Shown here: positions 1 to 10,000 of the stretch, piece after piece | Numbering within the stretch: the stretch's first letter is position 1 | How the letters are laid out: each line of letters starts with the position of its first letter | From: UBA7672 sp034439955 | GTDB lineage: Bacteria; Pseudomonadota; Alphaproteobacteria; Caulobacterales; Hyphomonadaceae | Length of the DNA stretch: 25,648 nt | Assembly (NCBI GenBank): GCA_034439955.1 | Contig: JAWXBJ010000173.1 | Location: forward strand, 1-25,648 | Direction: 5' to 3' | Program-made: the position numbers and the translations under genes | The notes under the pieces: model-generated | The model's input: the letters and a program-made list of their open reading frames with translations, nothing else | Databases searched by the model: none | What the model was told of the DNA's origin: nothing

Positions 1-1
1 C

Positions 2-817
2 CAGATCAAGGCGCCGATGAGCCTGATGCCCGATGGCGCCCTCGTTCCGGCCATCGATCAGCCGTTCACCCATATCCTCAAGCCCGCCGGCACGGCGGGA
101 TTTGAGACGTTGCCGGTCGTCGAGTGGCTCTGCCTGGAGCTTGGCCGCTCCGCCGGGTTTGACGTGCCCGGTGCCGCGCTGCTGGAAATGCCCGATGGCA
201 TGTCGCCCGCATTGGTCGTCGAGCGGTTCGATATTCGTCGCGGGCCAGCGGATCAGCGGCGTCTAGCGATGGAGGACTTTTGCTCCATTCTGGACCTTCC
301 CGCTTCGGCCAAATACGACGGAACGATCGAGCGGATGGCCCGCGGGCTGCGACCGCTCTCGACCGATCCGGCCAGCGATCTCGATATGCTGTTACGCCGC
401 GCCGTGTTCGCCTGGCTCATCGCCGATGGCGATATGCACCTCAAGAACCTTGCCGTGCTCAAAATCGCCGAGCCTGATGCCAAGGCGTTTACGAGTGTGC
501 GCTTCGCACCGCTCTACGACGCCGTTACCACGCGCGTTTTCCCGGGTTTGGGGGGCGACCGCATGGCGCTCAAGCTAAACGGCAAGGATGACCGTCTGAC
601 GCGCCAGGACTTCCTTGCGCTGGCGCGGACGATTGGCGTGTCCGCCGGCAATGCCGAGACTGCGATTGCGGACCTGACTGCGCGAGTGGCCGAACGGGCG
701 CAGAGGCTTCAGCTACCCGCATTTGCGGCTGATGCTGAGGCCGCCAAAACTGCGCAGGACAAGGTGATTGGCTTGGTCGGGGAGCGCTGCACGGCACTTG
801 CTGCCGAAGGCGGGTGA
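2..817 (+). CDS. HipA-family serine/threonine kinase, C-terminal part (5' truncated by window edge)
   Basis: This is the C-terminal two thirds of a HipA-like kinase, the toxin half of HipBA-type toxin-antitoxin pairs, which phosphorylates cellular protein targets such as tRNA synthetases in studied members. The frame is already open at base 2, reading QIKAP before the first Met at 17. That resembles the conserved glutamine-rich loop (SGxQxK) in the middle of HipA proteins, so the true start lies left of the window. Visible kinase features are THILKPAG (ATP-site lysine), the catalytic stretch ADGDMHLKN (near residue 139 counted from the Met at 17) and the metal-binding PLYDAVTT. About 270 residues are present, against roughly 400-440 for full-length members. 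It converges on the helicase gene downstream, with 11 bp between the two stop codons and no visible terminator. It may be a neighbour rather than part of the cluster. The family call is firm, but the target is unknown. Confidence 0.85.
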   Translation, partial: QIKAPMSLMPDGALVPAIDQPFTHILKPAGTAGFETLPVVEWLCLELGRSAGFDVPGAALLEMPDGMSPALVVERFDIRRGPADQRRLAMEDFCSILDLPASAKYDGTIERMARGLRPLSTDPASDLDMLLRRAVFAWLIADGDMHLKNLAVLKIAEPDAKAFTSVRFAPLYDAVTTRVFPGLGGDRMALKLNGKDDRLTRQDFLALARTIGVSAGNAETAIADLTARVAERAQRLQLPAFAADAEAAKTAQDKVIGLVGERCTALAAEGG

Positions 818-828
818 TTGGCGCGACT

Positions 829-3800
829 TTAAGGCTGGAGCCGTATTTGCAGATCAGCGAGATCCTCTGCTGGCATGGCGGTTCCCATCAGGCTGTGCAG
901 ATACTCCAGCAGATCTTCCTGACGCGGTTGGCCGAACGCGAGGCGATAGACGGTCAGGCTCCGCTTGAGCCACTCGAGCCTGCGCACCTCGCGGCTGAAC
1001 GGGAGCATAGGCACGCGGCGTTCAACCTTCACCGGACCTTCGTAGATCCAATAAGGAATGAGGTCAGAGTCATTCTCTGTCTCGGCCCGGGCGGCGTCGA
1101 ACATGATCTGCCAGGGATCATTGTGACCTGTCTCGCGCCCACGCACCACATCGACCTGCCGATGCGCCAGATTGAGGCGGATGGCGTGACCCTTGAAGCG
1201 GTGGACACGCCCTTCGCGCTGTTCGAGATCGACGGGATTTCCGGGCAGGTTCCAGTGGTAGAGGCGGTAGCAATAAGGGTGAAAGTCGAGGCCCTCCTGT
1301 CCGACGGATGTCGTGGCCAGCGCAAAGGGTCGGAAGGGTGAGTTGAAGGCGTCCCGAACGCTTCCCAGGCGTGCAGCCCCGCCTTCCTCGTCCTTGTAGT
1401 CGGCCAGGCGCATGGCAAATCGACCCCGCATCTGGAACTTTTTGATGACCAGTTTTTTGCCAGCGACGGTCGGATCCTCGACGTCGATCTGCGAGGGGCG
1501 AATGGCCAACGCCTCCGAGATCGCCTTGCTGATCCCAGCGATGCGATCTGCGGGTGGCTTGGCGCCCAAGCCCTCTGCGTCGAGCAGATAGTGGACATAT
1601 TCGTCGAGAACCGCCTGGAGGTTGTGCTCCACCCCGTATGTGAGCACCTGGCGCCAATAGCGGTCATCGTCGTCCTTGCGGAGCAGGGCGACGGCATCAT
1701 GCTGGTTGAAAAGCGTGCGGAACCCCCACGAGATCTGGTTGGCCGCCTTCAAGAGCCGATGATCGTCCCAGGCGAGATCGGGCGCGATCCGATGCAAGGC
1801 GCGCAACGCGCAGACAGCAGGGCTACCCAGAGCGACGTCGACCAGTAGGTCAAGCAGCGCGTCTGGCACCGGTCCGAAGCTGCGCTCGGTCGTCACCGTG
1901 CGCAGCTCAGCGACATGCTCCTTGAAGCCCTCCTCGTTGCCGAGCAGCGCGAAGCCGTGAGGCGAATTGACCCAGGCGACAGAGCCGGCTTTCGCCATGG
2001 CGTCGATGACGGCGGGGGCAGCCCATTCCCAATCGCGACCATCGGCGGTGTCGCCTGATCGCTCGGCGAGTGCGGAGACGCTCTCGCGCAGGCGGTCGGC
2101 GACGGCTTTGCGCATAGCTTCGACCGACAGGGTCTCGTTCGACGCCCCAAAGATCGCAAGAGGGTCGGCGAGACGCGCCAAAGTCGGCGACGGATAGACC
2201 AGGTGCATCGCGCGCATGGCGACAAGTCGGCCTTGATTTTGCCGGAACTGGATCGGGCGTGGGCGAACATGGCCAAAATAACGCTGCCCCGAAGCGCCTA
2301 CGCTCATACGGCGTTCGGCCTCGTAGGACAGGATCGCCGCGATCGCATCGGGCACCATCGACCAGGATGAGAAGATCAGCGCCTTGGTCAGCGGTGGCCC
2401 GGATCGCTCGGGACCGTAATAGGGCAGGGATGGCGGGATCCACAGATGCTGATCGAGACCATCGCCGAACACGTCATCCATGACGCCGCGCATCCGACCA
2501 TTGGCGGGTTCGAGCGGCTCGTAGGCGTCAAGCCGGTCATGATCGAGCATGGCGGGCCGTGCGCGTTCGAGCGCCGCGCACAGATTGGGCGCCGGCTTGT
2601 CGAGCTGTTCTTTCAAAAGCCGCTTGAGCGCATAGTCGCGCATGAAGTTGAGGAGATAGGGCGCGGACTTCCAGTATTCGGTGATCTCCGGCGCATCGAG
2701 CGCGCGCGCGACGTCCGACACCGCTGCGGCTTGGCGCAGGTCAGTCGGCAGGATCGTTATGGCCATCGGCGGCTCGCCCACCATCGAGTCGCGCTCGATG
2801 GTGCTGGCCACGCGCTCCGTGCGCGCCATCACTTTGCGCAGCCGATCCTCGACGACATGGCGCGCGCCTATGGCCTCGGCACGGGCGCCTGGTAGCGCAT
2901 GGAGAAAGCCACGAAACTCACGCATTTCGCGTTCCAGCGTCTTAGCGACGTCGGGACCGTTGGTCCGACCGTAAAGGAAGGACAAGGTCTCCAGAAAGTC
3001 ACGGTAATGCTCCCCATCATCGGGTTCGTCTCCCGACAGGGTCAGCATCCGGTAGGGCGTGGCGGAAAGCAGGAGCGTGCGTGCGGCATGACCCTTGCCG
3101 TCCGAGTAATCGAACAGCTCGCGAGCGAGTTCCGCAGCCGAGGTTTCGCCGTGGAGCAAGTCGCGGAACCGTTGAAACTCGTCCATGATGATCAGATCGG
3201 GTTTCAGGGCGTCGATGCAGGCGTGCGAGAGTTTGCCGCGAAGACGACCGACCAAGGCGTTGCGACGCTGGTTCAGCTCATGAGGATAGGTCTCACGGCG
3301 GCGCGGGAAAAGGTCGCATACCGCCTCCAGTTCTGCGAACAGCTCAGCATCTTTTTCGACGTCGCGGCGGAAGCGATCGATGATCCGCTGATCGACACCG
3401 TCCAAGGAAAGCTCACGGACCGCGCCATTCCAGCCATCAACGCCGGCGGACACCTGAAGCAGATTGTGCAGGCCGCGGGGCCGTGACACCCGGTCTTCGA
3501 GCATTCGCAACAGCAGGGCGCGTTCCTGCGTGACGCCTGTGGTCGAGCGCAGGTCGAAGGTTGTGCCCGGTGTCAGGCTGATGAAGTTAACCTTGTTGGC
3601 GTCGAGCCCCTGATCGCCTCTGACCTGGAGCGGTATGAGCGTCATCCGGGTCGGCAACGCCAGCTCGCGCCGGCTAAGAACATTGAGGCGATTGATGTTC
3701 TGAGCCGCAATCGCCTGATTGGAACAGATATAGAGGATATCGATCCGGTCGGTGCTGTCCCATAGCCTCTCGATGGTGCGGGCGATGACGCCGCGCGCGA

Positions 3801-3957
3801 CCATTGTCTTGCCAAGACCCACTTCGTCCGCGACGAGGAATTGCCGAACCGGGTCCTGATCGCCGTAAAGGCGATCAAACACATAATCGACTGTGCGGCG
3901 CTGAAAGGCTTTCAGGGGAGCAAGCGCCGCTTCCGCTTCAAACCGCTTATCTGCCAT
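829..3957 (-). CDS. SNF2-like superfamily 2 helicase with large inter-lobe insertion
   Basis: Predicted DNA-dependent ATPase/translocase of 1042 residues. Lobe 1 has Walker A DEVGLGKT (residues 44-51), Walker B DEFQ (D259-Q262) and motif III SATPYR (from S298). Lobe 2 has SVGQEGLDF (E888) and QREGRVHRF (Q913), the arginine-finger motif. About 590 residues separate motif III from motif V, far more than the core fold needs, so there is a large family-specific insertion. I chose the ATG at 3957 (MADKRF) because it overlaps the upstream PLD-like gene's stop by 11 nt, the coupled arrangement seen elsewhere in this operon. An in-frame ATG at 4017 would add 20 residues of low-quality sequence. It is the last gene of the leftward operon and ends 11 bp from the convergent hipA-like gene. 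Helicases paired with PLD-family proteins are common in defence loci. The exact substrate is not deducible. Confidence 0.85.
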   Translation of the reverse strand: MADKRFEAEAALAPLKAFQRRTVDYVFDRLYGDQDPVRQFLVADEVGLGKTMVARGVIARTIERLWDSTDRIDILYICSNQAIAAQNINRLNVLSRRELALPTRMTLIPLQVRGDQGLDANKVNFISLTPGTTFDLRSTTGVTQERALLLRMLEDRVSRPRGLHNLLQVSAGVDGWNGAVRELSLDGVDQRIIDRFRRDVEKDAELFAELEAVCDLFPRRRETYPHELNQRRNALVGRLRGKLSHACIDALKPDLIIMDEFQRFRDLLHGETSAAELARELFDYSDGKGHAARTLLLSATPYRMLTLSGDEPDDGEHYRDFLETLSFLYGRTNGPDVAKTLEREMREFRGFLHALPGARAEAIGARHVVEDRLRKVMARTERVASTIERDSMVGEPPMAITILPTDLRQAAAVSDVARALDAPEITEYWKSAPYLLNFMRDYALKRLLKEQLDKPAPNLCAALERARPAMLDHDRLDAYEPLEPANGRMRGVMDDVFGDGLDQHLWIPPSLPYYGPERSGPPLTKALIFSSWSMVPDAIAAILSYEAERRMSVGASGQRYFGHVRPRPIQFRQNQGRLVAMRAMHLVYPSPTLARLADPLAIFGASNETLSVEAMRKAVADRLRESVSALAERSGDTADGRDWEWAAPAVIDAMAKAGSVAWVNSPHGFALLGNEEGFKEHVAELRTVTTERSFGPVPDALLDLLVDVALGSPAVCALRALHRIAPDLAWDDHRLLKAANQISWGFRTLFNQHDAVALLRKDDDDRYWRQVLTYGVEHNLQAVLDEYVHYLLDAEGLGAKPPADRIAGISKAISEALAIRPSQIDVEDPTVAGKKLVIKKFQMRGRFAMRLADYKDEEGGAARLGSVRDAFNSPFRPFALATTSVGQEGLDFHPYCYRLYHWNLPGNPVDLEQREGRVHRFKGHAIRLNLAHRQVDVVRGRETGHNDPWQIMFDAARAETENDSDLIPYWIYEGPVKVERRVPMLPFSREVRRLEWLKRSLTVYRLAFGQPRQEDLLEYLHSLMGTAMPAEDLADLQIRLQP

Positions 3958-5803
3958 GGCTAACGCCCTGGTCCTGGAGGGCGATGCGGAAAGCATCCCA
4001 AAGTGTGCGAAAATCACTCGGTATGGGATCGGCGCCGGTATCGTTGCCGGCCTCCAATCGCGTCATCAGGCGTTCGATCGCATGAAGTCGTTCACCTCCG
4101 CGGCACAAGGCGCGAACCATGTCTTCCAGGAGAGGCGCATCGTCGGCGGCACTCGCCCACGCCATGCTGCCGCAACCCTCCTGCGCTGCCAAGGCAGCGC
4201 CGAAAGGATCACCGAGCTCGGACAATAGAAGTCGCAGGTAGCGAAAAAACGCATCTCGGCTGTCGATCACCCAGCGAAGAATGGCGGCATGGCGCTCGGG
4301 CGGAAGGCCTTCCATGACCAGACCGGTGCTGAACAGGGCTGATACCTGAGCGCTGTCTGCGGTCAGCCGAAAGGCCAGGGAGCGGGTGAGATCGACGATC
4401 GGCATGGCCCCGAGGTCAACGGCGGTTCCCTCGCGAAGGGCATCTAAGACATCGCTGGCATGACCGTCGCCGCGTGTGATCGGCCAAACCTGCAGTGAGG
4501 CGATGCCTACGAGCGGCAATGCCTCTGTGGGAATTAGCCAGACGCGCCAGGGGTGCGCGTCGCCGTCGACGCTCTCAATCCGCTCACAGCGCAGGCGCAG
4601 CCCGCCACGGCACAAGGCGCGGCGAGCGTCGTCAAGCCGAGCCTCTGCGGCGATGGTGGCAGGATCGACGGGTTCAAGCTCGCTGGCGACGTAGGTTCGG
4701 GTCAGGCGCCCAAAGCCCTTCTCACCCATAATCTGCTCGACGCTGCCCACCTTTGACCGCTTGCCGCGGAGCGAGGCGAAAAGCTCGACATTGTTCCCCG
4801 ACAGAAGTGCGGGACGCGTTGCGTTGCCGGATCCGATCGTCAGGATCGTGTCCCAGCCCGTCTCGGCGATGAACGCCTTGGCGTGCAGTCCCTGGAGCGC
4901 GCTGGTGGAGACCTCCTCGCCGTCTTCGCTGGCGGCCATTTCGTCGAGGACGGACACGCGCTCAAAGGCGTCCAGCGTGGCGCTGTCGACGCAGGCCAAT
5001 TGATCGGCGCGGCTAATGATGACGGGCTTTTCCGCTGTCGGCAGCGCGCTGAGCAGATTTAGCGCACTGGTATCGCAAAAAGGCGAGATGACGCCCAAAC
5101 GCGCGCAGGACGCTGGTTGCCAGATTTTGCCGCCGAAGCCGTTCACCGCGAAGCTGACCTCGTCGAATTGGTCGGGCACAGTCCACCGGGCGCGCCGAAT
5201 ATCTTCGGCGACGTCGATAGTCAGCGCGCGCGCGTCGTCGGAGATGCCGGCAACGGCGAGGTCCGGCAGTCGGCTCAGAAGGTCGAACAGCGGCCGGTTG
5301 TTCGCATCGGGCCGGCGCGTCAGCTCGCCGTCGAGGCGTAGCGAGATGTCCCAGGACCGATCCCGCGTAAGATTGCGCGAGAGCACGAGCAGCCGCAGGA
5401 GCGTCGGATCTTCGGCGCGCGTCGACCGATAACGCAGAGCCCACAGTTTGGGATGGAACGCGCCGTCGCGCGGTGCTGCGACTTCCACGATGATGCGTTC
5501 GAGCAGCGAGCAGAGGCGTGAATGAGGGCGGCTTTGAGCGTGAAGATGCCCCGCATCGGCATAGACGACAAGGCGTCCGGCGATCCGTTCGGCGCCTTCG
5601 AGCAGCGCCAGCGGGTGGGTGAGAATGTCGTCCCGGTTTTCAGCCGCGAACAGAGCGAGGCTGACGGGTGCGGCGAGCGCGGTTTCGAAATCGAGCGAGA
5701 AGGTCGTCGCGATGGCAGCGTCGAAGAGATAGCCCGGAGGGGGCTGAAGGCTGTCGCCGTAGAGAACCCGGGTTTCCGGATCGAGCGTCGTTCTATTCAG
5801 CAC
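3947..5803 (-). CDS. Phospholipase D-like protein with two HKD-type motifs
   Basis: A predicted PLD-superfamily phosphodiesterase of about 618-620 residues, most likely acting on DNA given its neighbours. Numbering from the upstream TTG at 5809, the first half-site is FHPKLW (H119, K121) followed by SRNLT (S144, N146). The second is LHAKAF (H309, K311) followed by GSGNAT (S327, N329) and a downstream glutamate (E342, NVELF). Paired HxK...S/GxN sites in one chain match monomeric two-domain PLD enzymes. The C-terminal 270 residues have no motif I recognise. The start is uncertain: GTG at 5803 has a GGGA about 8 nt upstream, whereas TTG at 5809 is too close to it. Either start overlaps the DUF6361 gene's stop (5793) by 11 or 17 nt, and the gene's own stop overlaps the next helicase start. 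It is much longer than DISARM's DrmC, which is also a PLD protein, so I do not use that name. Confidence 0.85.
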   Translation of the reverse strand: MLNRTTLDPETRVLYGDSLQPPPGYLFDAAIATTFSLDFETALAAPVSLALFAAENRDDILTHPLALLEGAERIAGRLVVYADAGHLHAQSRPHSRLCSLLERIIVEVAAPRDGAFHPKLWALRYRSTRAEDPTLLRLLVLSRNLTRDRSWDISLRLDGELTRRPDANNRPLFDLLSRLPDLAVAGISDDARALTIDVAEDIRRARWTVPDQFDEVSFAVNGFGGKIWQPASCARLGVISPFCDTSALNLLSALPTAEKPVIISRADQLACVDSATLDAFERVSVLDEMAASEDGEEVSTSALQGLHAKAFIAETGWDTILTIGSGNATRPALLSGNNVELFASLRGKRSKVGSVEQIMGEKGFGRLTRTYVASELEPVDPATIAAEARLDDARRALCRGGLRLRCERIESVDGDAHPWRVWLIPTEALPLVGIASLQVWPITRGDGHASDVLDALREGTAVDLGAMPIVDLTRSLAFRLTADSAQVSALFSTGLVMEGLPPERHAAILRWVIDSRDAFFRYLRLLLSELGDPFGAALAAQEGCGSMAWASAADDAPLLEDMVRALCRGGERLHAIERLMTRLEAGNDTGADPIPSDFRTLWDAFRIALQDQGVSHGR

Positions 5804-6977
5804 TGGCAAGATCCCGCAGGTGCGACTTGGCTTGCGCCCATCGAAAGGTTAGCGGCTCGACGCCTGAAGCGCCTGTCCAGCGGTCTCGCACGGCTCGGTT
5901 TGCAAACCGGGACTGGCTTGTTTTCAGCCGTCGCTCGCGATCCTGGACGAGACGCGCGGCCGGTGTCAGCGCACCGTCTATGGCGCTGCCGGAAGTCAAT
6001 AGGCCAAGCCATTCGGCGACGAAGCGTTTGGCGGCAGGCCGGATGCTGTGCGCCGGATGATCGATCGCCGCCCAAAAGGCGCCGAGTGACCAAGCCCGTA
6101 TCGCAGTCATGTCCAGGCTCGCCTGCCAATCGGCAAACCGTACCTCGTATTTCTCGATCCATTCGGCCCGACCTCGCAGCCGGCTGAGCAGCAAATTGTA
6201 GAGCAGCGAGGCGCCGTGCATCACGCTGGAGAATATTGCGCCATGTGCAACCAGCGTGCGGGCGTCGTCAGGGAAGTCGGCAACATGGGGATGCTCCCAG
6301 ATGTTGTCGCATTCGGCTTGGCTGGACCCGCTGCGCGCCAGAAACGCGAGGAGGCTGTGCGGTTGATGTGCGACAAGCCGATCGATGATGAACTGGGCTT
6401 CGTCGAGCGAGAGTTTGAACCGCGTGTTGTCCAGCAGGTCGGCGGGACGTGCCGGCAACGTCGGGGTCCAGATCTGAAGCGCTTGGGCCTCAGACGCGGA
6501 GTCCTCGCTTTCGCGAACGCGAGGCCGCGCGCGTTGGAGATGGCGCATAGATGAGAAGAGATTGTCGGTTGAGCCCGGGAAGAGACGGATGCCCCATGTG
6601 CCGAGGCCGGCCCAGTAGACCGAGCTGGGCAGTCTTTGGAGGTCCGCGCCGGCATCCCTGCCAATGATGCCGTTGGACTCGCCGCCGACCTTGAGCGCGT
6701 TGGCGAGCCGGTTTTCGAGGGCGCGCGCTTCGCTCGCGAGCTGATCCGCCCCGGCCGATGATCCTTCGAGCATCTGGAATAGCCAAGGAATGAAAAGCAT
6801 GTAGCGCAGCCGGGTCTGGATCGTGCTGGTGCCCGGGAAAAGATGGTCGGCGATCGAATCTCGGATACCGCCCAGACCAAGCTCGTCGCGGGTTTCCCGC
6901 TCCTGGAATAGCGCCATGATCCGCTGCGCGCGCTGGCGCTCGGCTTCATCGAAATCAATCCAGGCAAGTGAAGACAT
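5793..6977 (-). CDS. DUF6361-type protein of unknown function
   Basis: This 394-residue protein opens with SLAWIDFDEAERQRAQ and then has a DELGLGGIRDSIADHLFPGTS segment and RYMLFIPWLF. I recognise these as the N-terminal signature of the DUF6361 family, whose members sit beside helicase and PLD genes. No catalytic motif, signal peptide or convincing membrane segment is visible. It is probably a soluble, mostly helical protein rich in Trp and Leu. The ATG at 6977 is preceded by a good GGAGGG ribosome binding site 3-5 nt upstream. It lies 52 nt after the upstream helicase gene, the largest gap in the leftward operon, and its stop is overlapped by the PLD-like gene. Coupling to the PLD protein and the terminal helicase suggests the three act as one complex, with this protein as a specificity or scaffold subunit; that role is inference. 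The family assignment is from memory of the motif. Confidence 0.78.
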   Translation of the reverse strand: MSSLAWIDFDEAERQRAQRIMALFQERETRDELGLGGIRDSIADHLFPGTSTIQTRLRYMLFIPWLFQMLEGSSAGADQLASEARALENRLANALKVGGESNGIIGRDAGADLQRLPSSVYWAGLGTWGIRLFPGSTDNLFSSMRHLQRARPRVRESEDSASEAQALQIWTPTLPARPADLLDNTRFKLSLDEAQFIIDRLVAHQPHSLLAFLARSGSSQAECDNIWEHPHVADFPDDARTLVAHGAIFSSVMHGASLLYNLLLSRLRGRAEWIEKYEVRFADWQASLDMTAIRAWSLGAFWAAIDHPAHSIRPAAKRFVAEWLGLLTSGSAIDGALTPAARLVQDRERRLKTSQSRFANRAVRDRWTGASGVEPLTFRWAQAKSHLRDLASAE

Positions 6978-7029
6978 TGGCCCTCCGTGGCTTCTTCAAT
7001 GGACGACTGCCGCCCTTAGTGATCGAGTG

Positions 7030-10000
7030 TCAGTCGCTGCCTATGACACGGAGGCGCATTCCCCGGGTTTCGAGCAGGTAGGTCTCGACGCCGGCCAACA
7101 AGTGAAGTCCCTCTTCCCCGATGGCTTTGCGGGATAGGCCAGGTTGCACGATCCGAACGTCATATTCGAAACGATAATCCTGCCATCCCGCCTTCAGCTT
7201 CTTGATCGCAGCCGCAGAGCCATGTTCGATTCGAGAACTGGCGCCTCTGTCACGACGCTTCTGCTCACGCTTCAGCATGTGCTGCAGCATTCGGTTCGGG
7301 CGGTCGCGCCAACGCGCCGATTTCTGGGCCTGTCCGCAAACCTCGTACAGGTCGCTGAGCCGCGCGCCCGGCGTATCGGCCCCGGAATATTTGCAGTGGA
7401 ACAGGGTGGCTGAAACGACGCTGTCGGTACTCCGCAGGGCGACGACGTCTGCGATCTCACCTTTGCCGTCATCATCGAAGATCACATCATAGGGATCGGG
7501 ATCCGCTAGCAGGGCCTCGATCACTGTGCGCTGGACGGAGTCGGCGCGCTTGGCCGTCCCCTGCGATTCCACGCGGATATTGGCTTTCGACCAGTCCCAG
7601 GCTTCGATCTTGGCCACCGGATAGGGCTCGACCGTCTCGCCTTCCGGTAGGCTGTAGAGGTGGCTGTAGATGAGCAGCGATCCATCGCCGAAATCGATCT
7701 GAGGGGAGTCGTCGGCGAAGGATTCCGAAAGCGACTGGATCTTGCTGCCGATCTTGATCGTGGCCTTGGGACCACTTCGCTGCGGATAGCGGGCGCCGCC
7801 GTCGCTGAAGATGATCTCGAACTCGGCGGAATGATCGTCGCTGCGAACCGCAAAACGCAGCGGTCCGGTGCGCGCATTGTCGAGCAGCTCGATATCGCAC
7901 TCGGTGAAAGAGACCGGCTGATCGCCGAACGAGATCTCGACGCGCTCTTCGATCTGCATGATCAGCGATTCGGGCCAGTGGATTGCGACGGGTGGCACGG
8001 CCGGCCGCTCGTTGATCTGGCGGGGGCGCATCGCGCTCTTGAACACCCCGTCGGTCGTGATGCTCGGATCATTGACCGTGCGGCCGACATCCTGACACCA
8101 ATCAACCCAATCGGTGAGGTCGCGGACCTTGGCGCTTGACCAGAACTTGCCCTTGGCAGAGCAGCCGCGCGAGGCGGGCATCCCGTCAAGAAAGCCCGTG
8201 GCGAAGATGTTGTTCTTGATCCTCGATTGGGACTTCGCGCTGTCGAGACCGTCGGCGACGTCAACGCCCATGTACATGGAATAGCGAACCCCGCGGCCCT
8301 GGTGATGAGTAAGCCCAAGATTGCGCAGAATGAGTCGCTTGAACCCGTGGAGGCTGCGAAACACTTCTTCGCCTTCGACGCGGCGCGTGGTTTCGCCGCA
8401 CACCGCCCTGGCGAGACGGTCAAAAGGCCCCTTCGCAGAACTGCTGATGTAGAGCAGTCCACTGGCCTGATCCCAGTGCAGCATGTGGAGATCCCAGCTC
8501 ACGTTAACCGCTTGCTGCGCCGTGGTCCAACGGGCCTGTTCTTCCGCGCGCGTCACGAAGATCGCGACGCGTTTGTGGGCGTTGAGCTTCATGCCGAGAT
8601 AGACCCCCGCGTCGTAGAGCTCTTCGGCCTGGAACGGATCCCAGGCGTCGCAGGCCGTCCGGTAGACCACGGCATTCATCTTGGGCTCGAGTGTCTGGAG
8701 GGGAATGTCGCTCAGATCGCCGGAGAATCCCTTGAACATCTCGGCGCGGCGTACCTGACGCTCGATTTTTGCCGAACTGAGCGCTTCCACCAGTGCGTTC
8801 CAGTCGGCGTCTTCTGCATAGAGCTTGGCCAGCGAACGATCCACGTCATCGACGCCGGTGTTGGCAATGACCGTGGCGTTTCCCAGTCTTGGATCCTGGC
8901 GCGTAAAGCGGCCGACGAACTGGATCGTGACCGCGACGCTCTTGTGATGATCGTGCAGCGCCGCGATTTTCAACTCAGGTAGGTCGAAGCCCTCGCCGAG
9001 CATGTCGACACAGACGATGATCCGGCTGTCGAACCGCCGCAAAGCGGCGAGATTCTCCCGTCGCTCCTTGAGCGACTGCTGGCTGTGAACGATGACGGGT
9101 CGGTAGTCCGGGTAGGCGAGCGTGTAGAGGCGATGGAGATGCTTGGCGCGCTCAATGGTACTGCACCGGGCCATCGCCAGATGATTGAGGCCGGCATCCA
9201 GATCGGAGGCGAGCACGTCACCCAGTTTGTCGATGATCGCCTGGTCGGCGTCGGGTTGATCGAGGCCGAAGACCGCCTCGAACCGGATCGGCTTGAAATA
9301 CCCCTCCTGCTGCGCCTTCTTCAGCGGATAGGTGTAGATGAACTCCCCATCGACACGGCGGCCATCTTCGCGGAACGGTGTGGCTGTGAACTGGACGACG
9401 GGTATGGGCGGCGTGCGTTCAGCGAACAGTCCGCGAAAGGATGCCCAGGTGCGAGCCCCGATGTGATGCGCCTCATCGATGAAGAGCGCTGCGGCGCGGG
9501 CCGCCATATGCTCCTGAACCGGCGGTTCGGCGCGCCCGGCAATATGCATGGTGGTGACGATGACATTGGCGCTGTCAAAGATCTGATCGACCTCGGCGAT
9601 CGAGGTGGGGATGCGGGTAAGCCGGGTGACCACGGGGAACAGCGCAGACGCATTAAGACAGGACTGTGCCTTCAGGACGCCAAACGTCTCGAACTTGGCG
9701 GCGATCTGCTCGCGCAGCGCGTCCGTCGGAACCACGACGAGTAAGCGCTCAAACCGCTGAAGCGCATTGAGCGCGAGCATGGTCTCCGTCTTGCCCGTGC
9801 CGGTCGGCATGACGATCGTGGCTGGGTCCGTTGAGCGCGTCGCATGAGCAAGCGCGGCGTGAAGGGCGCCGATCTGCGGCCGCCGCAATCCCGGATAGAT
9901 GGGTTTGTCATCTGTGGCCGGACAGCCTTCGCGCAGATGAAACGCATCCTCCCAAGATGCCGTGACCTCGGACAGCCGCTGCTGCATATCTTGGGCGCTT

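Noticed and set aside
7004..7036. Inverted repeat CGACTG...CAGTCG near the helicase stop as a terminator
   Set aside because: Only a 6-bp stem with a 21-nt loop and no T-tract; it overlaps a stop codon and looks like chance.
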